Part shown: one piece after another, positions 16,832 through 26,068 of the stretch | How the letters are laid out: every line of letters begins with the position of its first letter | Position numbering within the stretch: the stretch's first letter is position 1 | Notes under the pieces: generated by a model | What the model was told of the DNA's origin: nothing | Database searches by the model: none | The model's input: only the letters and a program-made list of their open reading frames with translations | Source: Halalkalicoccus sp. CG83 | Lineage (GTDB): Archaea; Halobacteriota; Halobacteria; Halobacteriales; Halalkalicoccaceae | DNA length: 64,000 bases | Assembly (NCBI RefSeq): GCF_037081715.1 | Contig: NZ_JAZDDH010000001.1 | Location: 1,612,001 to 1,676,000, forward strand | Direction of reading: 5' to 3' | Translations under genes and position numbers: made by a program

Positions 16832-18619
16832 ATGCGCATTTCGAGCGACGTTCAGAACGACAGCGGTGATGGAGAGGATACCGGACTCGGCGCGCGAACC
16901 CGCCGTACGGTTCTGCGCGGCGCGGCGGCCGCGCTCGGCGTCACCACAGCCGTCGGCGTCGGGAGCGCTCACGATCGGAGCGACGGTGGCGCCAACAGCA
17001 AGTTCGCCGTGAGCGACCACGACGACCGTGCGAGCGGCGATGATCCCGAACCCGAGACCAGGGGTACGAGCGAAAACGCGACCCGGGTCGGCTATCACAG
17101 CCTCGGCGACGTGGGCACCGAGACCGAGGGCGGTCAGCCCGAGGACCCCCATCGGGGTGGTATCACCGAGATCCGGGTTCGGACGAACGAGGCTCTCGAC
17201 CGCGACTTCGCCTACGTCGGGGTCTTCTCCTCGGAGGACGAGTCGGGGAACCGGGGCATGGCGATCATCGACGTCACGGACTACACTCGAGCGGACGGAT
17301 CCGGAGACCTCGACGACGCCGAGATGGAGGTCGTCTCCTTCCTCCCGAACAACAACACGGGCACCGCGATAATGGACGTCAAACCCAACGAGAGCGGTGA
17401 TTTCGTGTTCCTCGGTACACAGCCCATCACGTTGCTTTACGGCGACGTGAGCACGTCGGAGCCCGAGGACGACCCCGGAACCGGCGCAAACACTGGTGGC
17501 CTCATCGCGGTCGACGTCTCCGATCCCGAGAACCCGGAGGCCGTCGCCTCCCTCTCCAACGAGGTCTTCACAACGGGGATCCACAACCTCTTCTCGCATC
17601 GGATCGACGGCGAGGACTACGTCTTCGCGAACAAGGACATCGACCAGGACAGCATCGCCGGACTGTACGTCTACAGGCTCGATCGGTCGCTGGCCGAACC
17701 GACGCTCGAACCGGTCAACTACTACAACGTCAACGGTGACCACGGCCGCGAGCAGGCCGCGGCGCCCGTACCCGTCCCCGGCGGCGACCACTACTGCCAC
17801 GACAACGAAGTCATCGACGACCCGCGAACCGGCACACCGACGCTGTACCTCGCCTACTGGGATCGAGGCATCCACGCACTCGACGTCTCGGACCCGTCCG
17901 ACATCGAGAAGATCGGACAGTTCGACATGAAACAGGGACACTTCGTGACGCCCGCGCCCGAGCTCGTCCCGCTTCGCGACGAGGACGGCAACGTCGTCGA
18001 GGACGAGAACGGCGACAGCGTGGAGAAACGCGTCGTCGTCGCCAGCCACGAGGAGCCCTCGAGCGACTACGACGACGGTGACGAGGGGAAGACCAACCCC
18101 GATAGCACCGGTACCGTCTTCCTGATCGACGCCGACGGCGTCCACGAGACCGACGGCGTCACCGAGATGGGCGAACTCGCGAACTGGACGTGGTACGACG
18201 ATCCCGCCATCGAGTTCGACGACTTCGAACTCAGCCCGCACAACTGTGACGTCTCGAAGCACGTCGTCAAACCCGGCGGCAAGATCGACGAGCAGTTCTG
18301 GATCCATCAAGGACACTACCACGCGGGGGTTCAGTTCCTCCGGATCCGTGCCGGCGAGGACGACGGGACGACCGGCGGGCTCGCCAGGGACCACGACGCC
18401 ACCGACTGGTCGATCACCGAGGAGGGCTTCTCCCGACCGGTCGAGGAGGATCTCGAATCGGAGTCCGGTCTGGAGGGACTCAGCGGCGTAACGCCGGACG
18501 TATGGGCGGCCGTCGAGATGAACGGGGTCACGTTCCTCTCGGACATCAACCAGGGCGTCCACGCCGTCCACCACGACGACTTCCCCGTCGGCAACGAGAC
18601 GGTCAGCACCGGTAACTGA
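16832..18619 (+). CDS. Tat-exported LVIVD-repeat beta-propeller protein (595 aa)
   Basis: 595 residues. The twin-arginine signal 'RTRRTVLRGAAAALGVTTAVGVGSAH' ends near residue 47, with no lipobox Cys, so it is probably a free exported protein. The body has repeated 'IIDVTD', 'AVDVSDPENPEAV' and 'ALDVSDPSDIEKIG' strands characteristic of LVIVD propellers, with a His-rich C-terminal section ('DQFWIHQGHYHAGVQFL', 'GVHAVHHDDF'). LVIVD proteins are known mostly as surface proteins of unknown function. It is paralogous in fold to the gene at 28529-29836 but longer. The neighbours are exported enzymes. Function not known. Confidence 0.85.
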   Translation: MRISSDVQNDSGDGEDTGLGARTRRTVLRGAAAALGVTTAVGVGSAHDRSDGGANSKFAVSDHDDRASGDDPEPETRGTSENATRVGYHSLGDVGTETEGGQPEDPHRGGITEIRVRTNEALDRDFAYVGVFSSEDESGNRGMAIIDVTDYTRADGSGDLDDAEMEVVSFLPNNNTGTAIMDVKPNESGDFVFLGTQPITLLYGDVSTSEPEDDPGTGANTGGLIAVDVSDPENPEAVASLSNEVFTTGIHNLFSHRIDGEDYVFANKDIDQDSIAGLYVYRLDRSLAEPTLEPVNYYNVNGDHGREQAAAPVPVPGGDHYCHDNEVIDDPRTGTPTLYLAYWDRGIHALDVSDPSDIEKIGQFDMKQGHFVTPAPELVPLRDEDGNVVEDENGDSVEKRVVVASHEEPSSDYDDGDEGKTNPDSTGTVFLIDADGVHETDGVTEMGELANWTWYDDPAIEFDDFELSPHNCDVSKHVVKPGGKIDEQFWIHQGHYHAGVQFLRIRAGEDDGTTGGLARDHDATDWSITEEGFSRPVEEDLESESGLEGLSGVTPDVWAAVEMNGVTFLSDINQGVHAVHHDDFPVGNETVSTGN

Positions 18620-18757
18620 GGACCTGTTCGAGGCCCGGCTGACCGGAATCGGGAGCTGATCCGTGACGCGTCACCGTATCATTCAGTTACTTGATATCTA
18701 AAGTCAAATTATTAATATAGGTAGTTTTACCGGCGAAGAGACCGTTGGCGGTAGCGG

Positions 18758-20515
18758 ATGGTCAGATCACACCGTCGACGGACGATACTGAAAACGGCAG
18801 GCGCGGTCGGCGTGGCCTCGTTGTTCCCGGCCAGCCGAGCCGCCGCCGATACCTCCACGATCGACGACGCACTCGATACCACGAGCGATGCGTCCCAGGA
18901 GGTCCTCGTGGTCTTCGATACGAACGCGGACGTCGACCGTCTCAGACATCTCGATCTCGATTCCGGTTACCACGCGTTCGAGGTCCTTCCGATCGGCTAT
19001 ACCGAGCTCACCGGCAGCCAGATCGAGACGGTCGCGGGTTGGCCGAACGTGAGATACGTACAACGAAACGCCGAACTGGAGTACTACAACGACGACGGCC
19101 GCGACAGCACTCGCGTCGGATCGGTCCAGACCGACCTCGGCTATACCGGAGGAAGCGTTCACTCGGTCGTGATCGATACGGGCATCGACGGTGACCACCC
19201 GGACCTCGACGGCAACCTCGTTGGCAACTGGCGCTACGTCGATCCCCTCAGCGACTCGGACGACACGGTCTGGAAGGAGGCCGGCGACCTCGATACCGAC
19301 GACAACGGTCACGGAACCCATGCCAGCGGAAGCGTCGCTGCCGACGGGACCCAAAGCGACGGCGAGTTTCGTGGCATGGCCCCCGACGCCGACCTCACCG
19401 TCTACTCCGCGGGTCTGACCCTGCTTCTGGTCAAGGCGGTCGCCGCGTTCGATCACATGATCGCCCGCAAACGGGCCGGTGACACCGACGTACAACTCGT
19501 CTCGAACTCCTACGGCTCCTCGGGAGGTGCCGATTTCAACCCCGACGACGCGCTGAACGTCGCCTCCTGGGAGGCGTTCGACGCGAACGTCCTGCCGCTG
19601 TTCTCGGCGGGCAACAGCGGGTCGGAGACGAACACTCTCAACGACTACGCCAAGGCACCCCACGTTCTGGGCGTGGCGGCGACCAACGACGACGAGACCG
19701 TAACCGACTTCTCCTCACGCGGTCGCTCGCCGGACTACGACGGTGAAACGAACTACGATCGACGAAAGGCACTCGACAACCTCGAGGCCTACCACGCCGC
19801 CGACAGAACCGAGACCGAGGTCGATTCCGGCTCGTATGCGGGGACGGTGGGACCCGACAGCAGCGAGTTCCACGAATGGGACGCCCCCTCGAAGGCCGGG
19901 TACGTCGAGGCGACGCTCTCGTGGGACCCCGACGCCGAGGACGTCGACTTCTACCTCCGCAAGGGCGGCGAGAACGGCGAGATCGTCGCCAGCAGCGCGA
20001 CGCTCGACGAGCCAGAGGAGCTCTCCGGATCGATCGAGGGCGGCGAGACGTACTACTTCGAGATCAGACCGTTCCTCAACGTCGCCGCGGAGTACGACGT
20101 CGAGTTCACGGCCTACGAGGGTCTCAACCGGAACGTCGATCCCCTGGGGATCTACCGTAACGGCGTCGGTGCCAACGGCAACCTCGTGATGAGTACGCTC
20201 GCACCCGAGGACCCGCTACAGGCGTACGACGACGACACCGAGGTGTGGTACGGTCGTATCAGCGGCACCAGCATGTCCTGTCCGATCACCGCGGGCGTGG
20301 CGACGCTGGTCATCGACGCGTACCGCCAGAACGGCCACGGAACGCCCGACTCCATCGACGTGCTCAACACGGTAGAGACCGAGGCACGGGACGTCCACGA
20401 CGGCTATACGCCCGCGAACATCGGTGCCGGGTTCGTCGACGGATACGAGGCCGTACGACGGGCCGAAGCGGATGATCTCGGGACATTCGGTACGGTGAAG
20501 CTGGTCGACGAGTAG
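18758..20515 (+). CDS. Tat-exported subtilisin-like serine protease with internal PPC domain
   Basis: 585 residues. Tat signal 'RRRTILKTAGAVGVASLFPASRAAA', then a propeptide-like region (to about 110). Catalytic triad: Asp140 in 'VVIDTGIDGDHPDL', His185 in 'DNGHGTHASG', Ser505 in 'SGTSMSCPITAG', with the oxyanion Asn286 in 'FSAGNSGS'. A pre-peptidase C-terminal (PPC) type beta domain, about residues 355-455 ('SGSYAGTVGPDSSEFHEW' to 'AEYDVEFTAYEG'), is inserted between the oxyanion Asn and the catalytic Ser instead of following the protease. The enzyme is a halolysin-like extracellular endopeptidase. The upstream region is AT-rich, with GTAGTTTTAC about 30 nt before the start. Confidence 0.92.
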   Translation: MVRSHRRRTILKTAGAVGVASLFPASRAAADTSTIDDALDTTSDASQEVLVVFDTNADVDRLRHLDLDSGYHAFEVLPIGYTELTGSQIETVAGWPNVRYVQRNAELEYYNDDGRDSTRVGSVQTDLGYTGGSVHSVVIDTGIDGDHPDLDGNLVGNWRYVDPLSDSDDTVWKEAGDLDTDDNGHGTHASGSVAADGTQSDGEFRGMAPDADLTVYSAGLTLLLVKAVAAFDHMIARKRAGDTDVQLVSNSYGSSGGADFNPDDALNVASWEAFDANVLPLFSAGNSGSETNTLNDYAKAPHVLGVAATNDDETVTDFSSRGRSPDYDGETNYDRRKALDNLEAYHAADRTETEVDSGSYAGTVGPDSSEFHEWDAPSKAGYVEATLSWDPDAEDVDFYLRKGGENGEIVASSATLDEPEELSGSIEGGETYYFEIRPFLNVAAEYDVEFTAYEGLNRNVDPLGIYRNGVGANGNLVMSTLAPEDPLQAYDDDTEVWYGRISGTSMSCPITAGVATLVIDAYRQNGHGTPDSIDVLNTVETEARDVHDGYTPANIGAGFVDGYEAVRRAEADDLGTFGTVKLVDE

Positions 20516-20906
20516 GAACCGATCGACGCCGTCGATCCCGCCGGGTGGAGGGGTCGATCGCCCAGGCGTCGAACGTCCCCGCTGACGGAACCGACGACGG
20601 CGGACGGAACGTCCCTGCCACCGATCGGGATACGAACTCACTGATCTCGGGGGCGAAGACGAACAGTCGGAACGTGCTCGGCGTTCGTGTCGCCACCGCC
20701 GTGGGCGGTGCTGAAGCTGGAGAACGTGAGCGCAACGGGCGCGATACGGAACGGCTCCGTTCCCCGGAAGTCGGGGTTCGCGCCACGAGGATTGTGCGTG
20801 GGTGATGTCCACGGAGGGACCACGTCGGGCGTCGCCCGACTGGCCGCCGGAGACCGCGTTTCCGACGGAATCACCTGGCATCTTCGGCGGGTGTGCCGCC
20901 GTGCGA
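20516..20906. other. 391-bp gap before tRNA-Leu, no gene recognised
   Basis: GC-rich sequence between the protease and the minus-strand tRNA-Leu. Short open frames exist in several phases but none has a start context or recognisable protein. Because it lies at the 3' end of a tRNA gene it is a place where integrated elements leave scars, but I could not align it with the tRNA 3' end. Confidence 0.5.
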
Positions 20907-20991
<85 letters not shown>

Positions 20992-21180
20992 TCGCTGTCT
21001 CTTTTCGCGTCCTGTAGTATCCCGGGGTCGAATAAAAGGGCTTCCCTTTCGGTCGGTTCGCCGCCGAGACTCCGCGTTCGACGCCTCCCGTGGGCCTCGG
21101 CACGTTCCGAAGGGCCCGTTCGAGACGGGAGCCACCCGTCGAGACCGGGTATTCAAATGAGCAGCCGCCCTACCGCCTGC

Positions 21181-21708
21181 ATGGCGAAGTACTCCACCGG
21201 CGGTTCGGGCGGCGGCGACGGCGGCGATGCGTGCGAGCTCTGCGGAGCCGACACCGACTCGCTTCGCACCGCCTCGATCGCTGGCGCGACCCTCCAGGTC
21301 TGTGCCGACTGTGCGCCACACGACGACGCCAAGAAGAAGTCGAAGCGGAGGCGAGGCGGAAACGAGGACGGCGGAGGCGGCGGGAACGACGAGCGCGATC
21401 GGAAGCAGCGTGCCGCGCGCAACGTGGCCGCGGTGCGCGACGGCCAGCAGGCCGACTCCTCACACTGGGAGCGCGAGGGGACGAACTACGACGACGACCC
21501 GCTCCCCTACCTCCTCTCGGGCTACGGCGACCGGATGAGCGAGGCGCGCCAGGAGGCCGGCCTCCAGCTCTCGGAGCTCGCCGACGAGCTCGGCGTCCCC
21601 GAGGAGCAGCTGATGGCGGTCGAGCAGGGCCGGGCCGCCCGCGCGGGCGTCGGCGGCTCGCTGATCGCGGAGATCGAGTCCGAGCTCGACGTCGAACTCG
21701 CCGAGTGA
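21181..21708 (+). CDS. MBF1-type transcription factor (zinc ribbon plus HTH)
   Basis: 175 residues from the ATG at 21181. An in-frame Met at 21157 exists, but the TATA-like GTATTCAAAT (21150-21159) lies over it and about 27 nt before 21181, so the shorter, leaderless form is preferred. The N-terminal zinc ribbon has CELCG and CADC pairs (about residues 18-45), then a basic Lys/Arg linker 'KKKSKRRRGG' and a Gly-rich stretch, then a Cro/C1-type HTH near the C terminus ('EARQEAGLQLSELADELGVPEEQLMAVEQG'). This is the archaeal multiprotein bridging factor arrangement, thought to link transcription and translation machinery. Confidence 0.9.
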   Translation: MAKYSTGGSGGGDGGDACELCGADTDSLRTASIAGATLQVCADCAPHDDAKKKSKRRRGGNEDGGGGGNDERDRKQRAARNVAAVRDGQQADSSHWEREGTNYDDDPLPYLLSGYGDRMSEARQEAGLQLSELADELGVPEEQLMAVEQGRAARAGVGGSLIAEIESELDVELAE

Positions 21709-21820
21709 TCGGTTCCGGCGTCGTTCGTCGGCGGGCGTCCGGTCGGCGACGTCCGCCGGCGAGCCCGCGTCGAGGAGTGACGACCGACAGTATAACTACC
21801 TGCGCGGGGAACGACCGTCG

Positions 21821-23056
21821 ATGACGCTCACCCGCGCGCCCGCCGAGCCGTACGTGAGGGAGTTCGAGGCGACCGTCGAGCGAATCGACGGCCGGGAGCT
21901 CGTCCTCGATCGGAGCTACTTCTACCCCGAGAGTGGCGGCCAGCCGGCCGACAAGGGAGAGATCAGCGGGATCGGAATCTCGGACGTCCGGGCCCACGAC
22001 GGGGAGACGATCCACGTCCTCGAGGAGGAGTCCGACCTCGAGGCCGGCGATCGGGTCGACTGCGCGGTCGATCCGGCGTTCCGCACCTACTGCATGCGGG
22101 CACACACCGCGAGCCACGTCCTCTACGGGGCCGGACGACGGCTGCTCGACGACCTCGGCTACGGCGGGTTCGACATCGGCGAGGAGAAGGTCCGCATCGA
22201 CTTCGAGACCTCCACCGAGATCGACGACGACGTGTTGGTGGAGCTCGAACGGCTCACGAACCGGACGGTCTGGGAGAGCCGAGCCGTGAGCTGGGAGACG
22301 GTCCCCGCCGAGGAGGCGACGAGTCGCGAGGAAGTCGCGTTCAACACGAAGACCGAGGAGGGGGTCTTCGGCGACGGTGAGGGGGTGCGGATCGTCACGG
22401 TCGGCGAGGCCGACGCCGGCGACCCGATCGGCCCCTCCGAGGGGACGTGGGACGTCGCCGCCTGCGGCGGGACGCACGTCTCGAACACCCGCGAGATCGG
22501 TCCCGTAAGCGTGCTCGAGCGTTCGAACCCCGGCGAGGGACTCACCCGAGTGGAGCTGGCGGTCGGTCCCGCCGCCATCGAACACCGCACCGCGACCCGG
22601 ACGGCGGCGCTGTCGGCGGCCCGTGAGCTCGGGATCGGGGTCGCGGACCTCCCCGCGGCGGTCGAGCGGCGTAACGACCGGATCGAGGAGCTCGAGGACG
22701 AACGCGACGCGCTGCTCGATCGGGTGGTCGACGCCCGGATCGAGGCACTGCGCGAGGAGGTCGTCGAGCGTGCCGGCGAGCGCTGGCTCGTCGGCTCGGT
22801 GCCGGACGCCGACGGCGACACGCTTTCGGATCGGGCGCGCAGATTGGCCGGCGAGGAGTACGAGGTGGTCGCGCTCGTGAGCGACGAGCGACCGCCGACG
22901 GTCGCCGTCGCCTCCGAAAGCGGGACCGACGCGGGCGCGATCGTCGACGACCTCACCGACGAGTTCGGCGGCGGCGGTGGCGGCGGCCACGAGTTCGCTC
23001 AGGGAGGCGGGATCGGCGAGGAGCCCGAACGGATCGTCGAGTTTCTCCGAAACTGA
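21821..23056 (+). CDS. alanyl-tRNA editing protein AlaX with C-terminal DHHA1 domain
   Basis: 411 residues. It hydrolyses mischarged Ser- or Gly-tRNA(Ala) in trans. The editing core has the two zinc motifs HTASH and CGGTH, the four ligands being His/His and Cys/His. The N-terminal part 'RSYFYPESGGQPADKG' is typical of the family, and the C-terminal 290-411 is a C-Ala/DHHA1 domain ending in the Gly-rich 'GGGGGGHEFAQGGG'. A Glu/Arg coiled segment ('RRNDRIEELEDERDALLD') links the two. A TATA box AGTATAACT lies 28 nt upstream of the ATG. Size and domains match the long AlaX-L class. Confidence 0.92.
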   Translation: MTLTRAPAEPYVREFEATVERIDGRELVLDRSYFYPESGGQPADKGEISGIGISDVRAHDGETIHVLEEESDLEAGDRVDCAVDPAFRTYCMRAHTASHVLYGAGRRLLDDLGYGGFDIGEEKVRIDFETSTEIDDDVLVELERLTNRTVWESRAVSWETVPAEEATSREEVAFNTKTEEGVFGDGEGVRIVTVGEADAGDPIGPSEGTWDVAACGGTHVSNTREIGPVSVLERSNPGEGLTRVELAVGPAAIEHRTATRTAALSAARELGIGVADLPAAVERRNDRIEELEDERDALLDRVVDARIEALREEVVERAGERWLVGSVPDADGDTLSDRARRLAGEEYEVVALVSDERPPTVAVASESGTDAGAIVDDLTDEFGGGGGGGHEFAQGGGIGEEPERIVEFLRN

Positions 23057-23284
23057 TCCGGCCGACCACGAATCAGGAAACCGCCTCCCGGTTCGACCGA
23101 GGGGACCGTTCGATCGGAGAAAGCGAAGCGAACCGAGGATCGGCCGTTCGGTCGGAACCCCGCCGTTCCGAACGCTCGCCGGTGGATCTCGTATCGTCCG
23201 GATAGACGTCCGTCCCGTTCAGTGGAGACCGAATCCGTAGTTTCAATGCCAAAATACTTACTTTAGCTCCGTCGAATAATCTCA

Positions 23285-23359
23285 ATGGAAACAGCCTCCT
23301 CGAGTCGTCGTAGTACCGTCGCCTCTCCCCCGCTGCCCGCGGCGGAACGATCGATATGA
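23285..23359 (+). CDS. mini-ORF (24 aa) overlapping the ZIP transporter start
   Basis: ATG at 23285 to TGA at 23357-23359, which overlaps the ATG of the transporter at 23356 (ATGA). The AT-rich box AAAATACTTACTTTA (23251-23265) lies about 28 nt upstream of the mini-ORF ATG, so a leaderless mRNA would begin at the mini-ORF and not at the transporter. The peptide begins METASSSRRS and ends AERSI; it is Ser/Ala/Pro-rich without Cys or His, so it does not look like a metal sensor itself. Confidence 0.45.
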   Translation: METASSSRRSTVASPPLPAAERSI

Positions 23360-24186
23360 GCGCCGCACAGGACCTCTTCGTCTCCATCGCTGGAACGGAT
23401 CCCGTGGTTCAAGGGCTCGTCGGGGGGATCGTGATCGCCACGCTCAACCTGATCGGCGCGGTCCTGGTGTTCGTCTGGCGCGATCCGTCGCAACGCTCCA
23501 TGGACGTGACGCTCGGGGCCGCGGCCGGCATCATGCTCGCCGCCAGTTTCACCAGTCTCATCCTCCCCGGTATCGAGGCCGGCGGGGTCCTCCCCGTGAT
23601 CGTCGGTCTCGTCCTCGGAGTCGTGGTGCTCGATCAGGCGGACGCCTGGGTGCCACACATCCACGTCCTCATCACGGGGCAGATCAGGGAGGACCGCGAT
23701 TCGACGGCCGCCGTCGCGGAGGGGGTCGACGAGTCGCGAGTCGCCGCCGTCCTCCTGTTCATCGTGGCGATAACGCTCCACAACATGCCCGAAGGGTTGG
23801 CCGTCGGCGTCGGATTCGGGTCGGGAAACCTCGACGATGCGATCTCGCTGATGGTGGCGATCGGAATACAGAACGTCCCGGAGGGGCTCGCCGTCTCGGT
23901 CGCGGCCATCAACGCGGGGTTTCACCGGACGTTCTACGCGGTGCTCACCGGGATTCGCGCCGGACTCGTCGAGATCCCGCTCGCAGTCTTCGGCGCCTGG
24001 GCCGTCACCGTCGCCCAGCCACTTCTCCCCTACGCGATGGGCTTCGCCGCCGGAGGGATGCTGTTCGTGATCAGCGACGAGATCATCCCCGAGACCCACT
24101 CCAACGGGAACGAACGTCTCGCTACGCTCGGGATAATGGCCGGTCTGATCGTGATGCTCTACCTCGACGTGGCGCTCGAGGCCTGA
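23356..24186 (+). CDS. ZIP family metal transporter
   Basis: 276 residues, about eight membrane segments. The hallmark motifs of ZIP carriers are present: 'TLHNMPEGLAVGVGF' in helix 4 and 'IGIQNVPEGLAVSVA' in helix 5, whose His/Asn/Glu residues line the metal path. A loop around 105-125 is charged ('REDRDSTAAVAEGVDES'). It imports zinc or other divalent cations across the cytoplasmic membrane; the ion is not determined. Translation is probably coupled to the upstream mini-ORF. Confidence 0.9.
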   Translation: MSAAQDLFVSIAGTDPVVQGLVGGIVIATLNLIGAVLVFVWRDPSQRSMDVTLGAAAGIMLAASFTSLILPGIEAGGVLPVIVGLVLGVVVLDQADAWVPHIHVLITGQIREDRDSTAAVAEGVDESRVAAVLLFIVAITLHNMPEGLAVGVGFGSGNLDDAISLMVAIGIQNVPEGLAVSVAAINAGFHRTFYAVLTGIRAGLVEIPLAVFGAWAVTVAQPLLPYAMGFAAGGMLFVISDEIIPETHSNGNERLATLGIMAGLIVMLYLDVALEA

Positions 24187-24317
24187 CGGTATCGATCCTC
24201 GCCTACCGCCGATGGAACGTGAGGCGGACGAGATCCGCGCCGTCACCGTTGCCGTGGCCGTCGCGAGTCGATCTCACGGGGGAACGGCTTTTTCTCGCCG
24301 GTGATCGAACGGGTGGC

Positions 24318-25436
24318 ATGGAGCTCACCGCGGAACAGCAGGCGATCCGTGACGTAGTCCGGGAGTTCGCCGTCGAGGAGCTCGAACCGAGGGCCGCCGA
24401 GGCCGATCGCACCCAGTCGTTTCCGGAGGAGGTCTGGGACGGGCTGGCCGACCTCGACCTGACGGGGCTGACGACCCCCGAGGAGTACGGCGGCTACGAC
24501 GCCGATCGTCTCACTTACAGCGTCGTCAACGAGGAACTCGCCTACGGCCACCTCTCGGTCGCGACCGCCCTCTCGGTCCACTGTCTCGCCACCTCGTGCA
24601 TCGCGGAGTTCGGCTCCGAGGATCTGAAGGAACGATGGCTGCCCGAGATGGTCTCGGGGAGGCCCGTCGGCGCGTTCGCGCTCTCTGAGCCCGAGGCGGG
24701 GTCGAACCCTGCCGAGATGAGCACCCACGCCGAGCGCGACGGCGACGAGTACGTCATCGACGGCAAGAAGCAGTGGATCACGAACGGCGCGCGGGCGGGC
24801 GTGATCGTCCTCTTCGCGAAGACCGGGGAGGACGAGATCACGCAGTTCCTCGTCCCTGCGAACGCCGAGGGGCTCGAGATCGGGAAGAAGGAGGAGAAGC
24901 TCGGACTGCGAGCGAGCGATACGACCGCGCTACTGTTCGACGAGGTCCGGATCTCCGCGGAGAACCGTCTCACCGAGGAGGGCCGCGGACTGAGCGCCGC
25001 GCTCTCGATTCTGACCGGCGGCCGGATCGGGATCGCGAGCCAGGCGGTCGGGCTCTCGCAGGCGGCGATGGACGACGCGCTCGCCTACTCGAAGGAACGC
25101 GAGCAGTTCGGCGGTCCGATCGCCGACGTTCAGACGGTCCAGCACAAGCTTGCGGAGATGGAAACGCGGCTCCGGGCGGCACGACTGCTCACCCGCGAGG
25201 CCGCCCGCCGGGAGGACGCGGGCGAGGACCCGCGGCTCGACGCGAGCATCGCGAAGCTCTTCGCGAGCGAGGCGGCGATGGAGATCACCAACGAGGCGCT
25301 TCAGATCCACGGCGGCTACGGCTACACAACCGACTTCGACGTCGAGCGGTACTACCGCGACGCACGCATCACGACGATCTACGAGGGTACCAGCCAGATC
25401 CAGAAGAACGTGATCGCCCGCGAGCTCTTGGACTGA
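24318..25436 (+). CDS. acyl-CoA dehydrogenase
   Basis: 372 residues from the ATG at 24318, with GCTTTTTCTC about 28 nt upstream. Classic three-part fold: N-terminal helices, the central strand domain with 'AFALSEPEAGSNPAEM' and 'KQWITNGARAG', and a C-terminal helical bundle with 'QFGGPIADVQTVQHKLAEM' and 'QIHGGYGYTTDFDVERYYRDARI'. The catalytic Glu is in 'IYEGTSQIQKN'. It is FAD-dependent and oxidises acyl-CoA to enoyl-CoA in fatty-acid or branched-chain amino-acid degradation; the chain type is unknown. A decayed copy of its 3' end follows. Confidence 0.94.
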   Translation: MELTAEQQAIRDVVREFAVEELEPRAAEADRTQSFPEEVWDGLADLDLTGLTTPEEYGGYDADRLTYSVVNEELAYGHLSVATALSVHCLATSCIAEFGSEDLKERWLPEMVSGRPVGAFALSEPEAGSNPAEMSTHAERDGDEYVIDGKKQWITNGARAGVIVLFAKTGEDEITQFLVPANAEGLEIGKKEEKLGLRASDTTALLFDEVRISAENRLTEEGRGLSAALSILTGGRIGIASQAVGLSQAAMDDALAYSKEREQFGGPIADVQTVQHKLAEMETRLRAARLLTREAARREDAGEDPRLDASIAKLFASEAAMEITNEALQIHGGYGYTTDFDVERYYRDARITTIYEGTSQIQKNVIARELLD

Positions 25437-25491
25437 GGGGGCCCCGGCGGAAATACAACGGTCGAGGCACGCCGGGGCGTGCCGAGGGCTT

Positions 25492-25548
25492 TCGAGCGGT
25501 AGGAGTCAGATCCGGAAGAACGTCATCGCTCGCGAACCGCTCGGGTGA
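25492..25548 (+). pseudogene. remnant of an acyl-CoA dehydrogenase 3' end
   Basis: In one frame the bases read SSGRSQIRKNVIAREPLG followed by TGA (25546-25548). This lines up with the end of the intact gene just upstream (YEGTSQIQKNVIARELLD then stop). By my count 38 of 51 bases agree from GGTA onward. The rest of the gene is missing. It is probably a relic of a tandem duplicate or a deleted paralog, squeezed in the 113 bases before the convergent cysE stop. Confidence 0.7.
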
Positions 25549-25549
25549 C

Positions 25550-26068
25550 TCAGGCGCCGGAGTCGATCGGCGTCGCGGGGTTTCCGGCGACGGTCGTCCC
25601 CTCCGGAACGGAGGAGACGACGACCGAGCCGGCGCCGACGCTCGCCCCGTCCCCGACGGTGATCGCGCCGATCAGCGTGGCGTTCGCCCCGAGGACGACG
25701 TCGTCCCCGACTGTGGGGTGGCGCTTTCCCGGGTGGTTCGCGTCCCCGCCGAGCGTACAGCCGTGATACATCAGCACGTCGTCGCCGATCTCAGCGGTCT
25801 CGCCGATCACGACCCCGGCGCCGTGGTCGATGACGCACCGACGGCCGATCTCGGCACCCGGGTGGATCTCGACGCCGGTGATCAGCCGAACGAGCGTCGA
25901 GAGCACCCGCGCGGTCAGTCGGAAGCCGCGGTTCCAGAGGGCGTGAGTCGGCCGGTAGAGCCACAGCGCGTGCATCCCTGGGTAGCAGAGCAGCACGTCC
26001 CAGGTGCCTCGAGCGGCCGGATCGCGACGCTTGACGGCGGCAACGTCCTCGCTAAGCCTGCCGAACAT
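25550..26068 (-). CDS. cysE: serine O-acetyltransferase
   Basis: 172 residues. It acetylates serine with acetyl-CoA, the first step of cysteine synthesis. The N-terminal helical part '[18 protein letters not shown]' is followed by left-handed beta-helix hexapeptide repeats: '[34 protein letters not shown]', then 'MYHGCTLGG', with catalytic His/Asp residues in '[11 protein letters not shown]' and 'MYHGCTLGG'. It has the short form common in archaea and Bacillus EpsC-type enzymes. No cysK is nearby. An overlapping upstream mini-ORF precedes it. Confidence 0.92.
   Translation of the reverse strand: MFGRLSEDVAAVKRRDPAARGTWDVLLCYPGMHALWLYRPTHALWNRGFRLTARVLSTLVRLITGVEIHPGAEIGRRCVIDHGAGVVIGETAEIGDDVLMYHGCTLGGDANHPGKRHPTVGDDVVLGANATLIGAITVGDGASVGAGSVVVSSVPEGTTVAGNPATPIDSGA

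Noticed and set aside
16823-18574. Minus-strand open frame of 583 codons opposite the LVIVD gene
   Set aside because: Val/Asp-rich antisense composition without motifs; the plus strand shows a Tat signal and LVIVD repeats.
20516-20906. Integrated-element remnant at tRNA-Leu
   Set aside because: The position is suggestive, but I found no copy of the tRNA-Leu 3' end and no integrase or transposase fragment.
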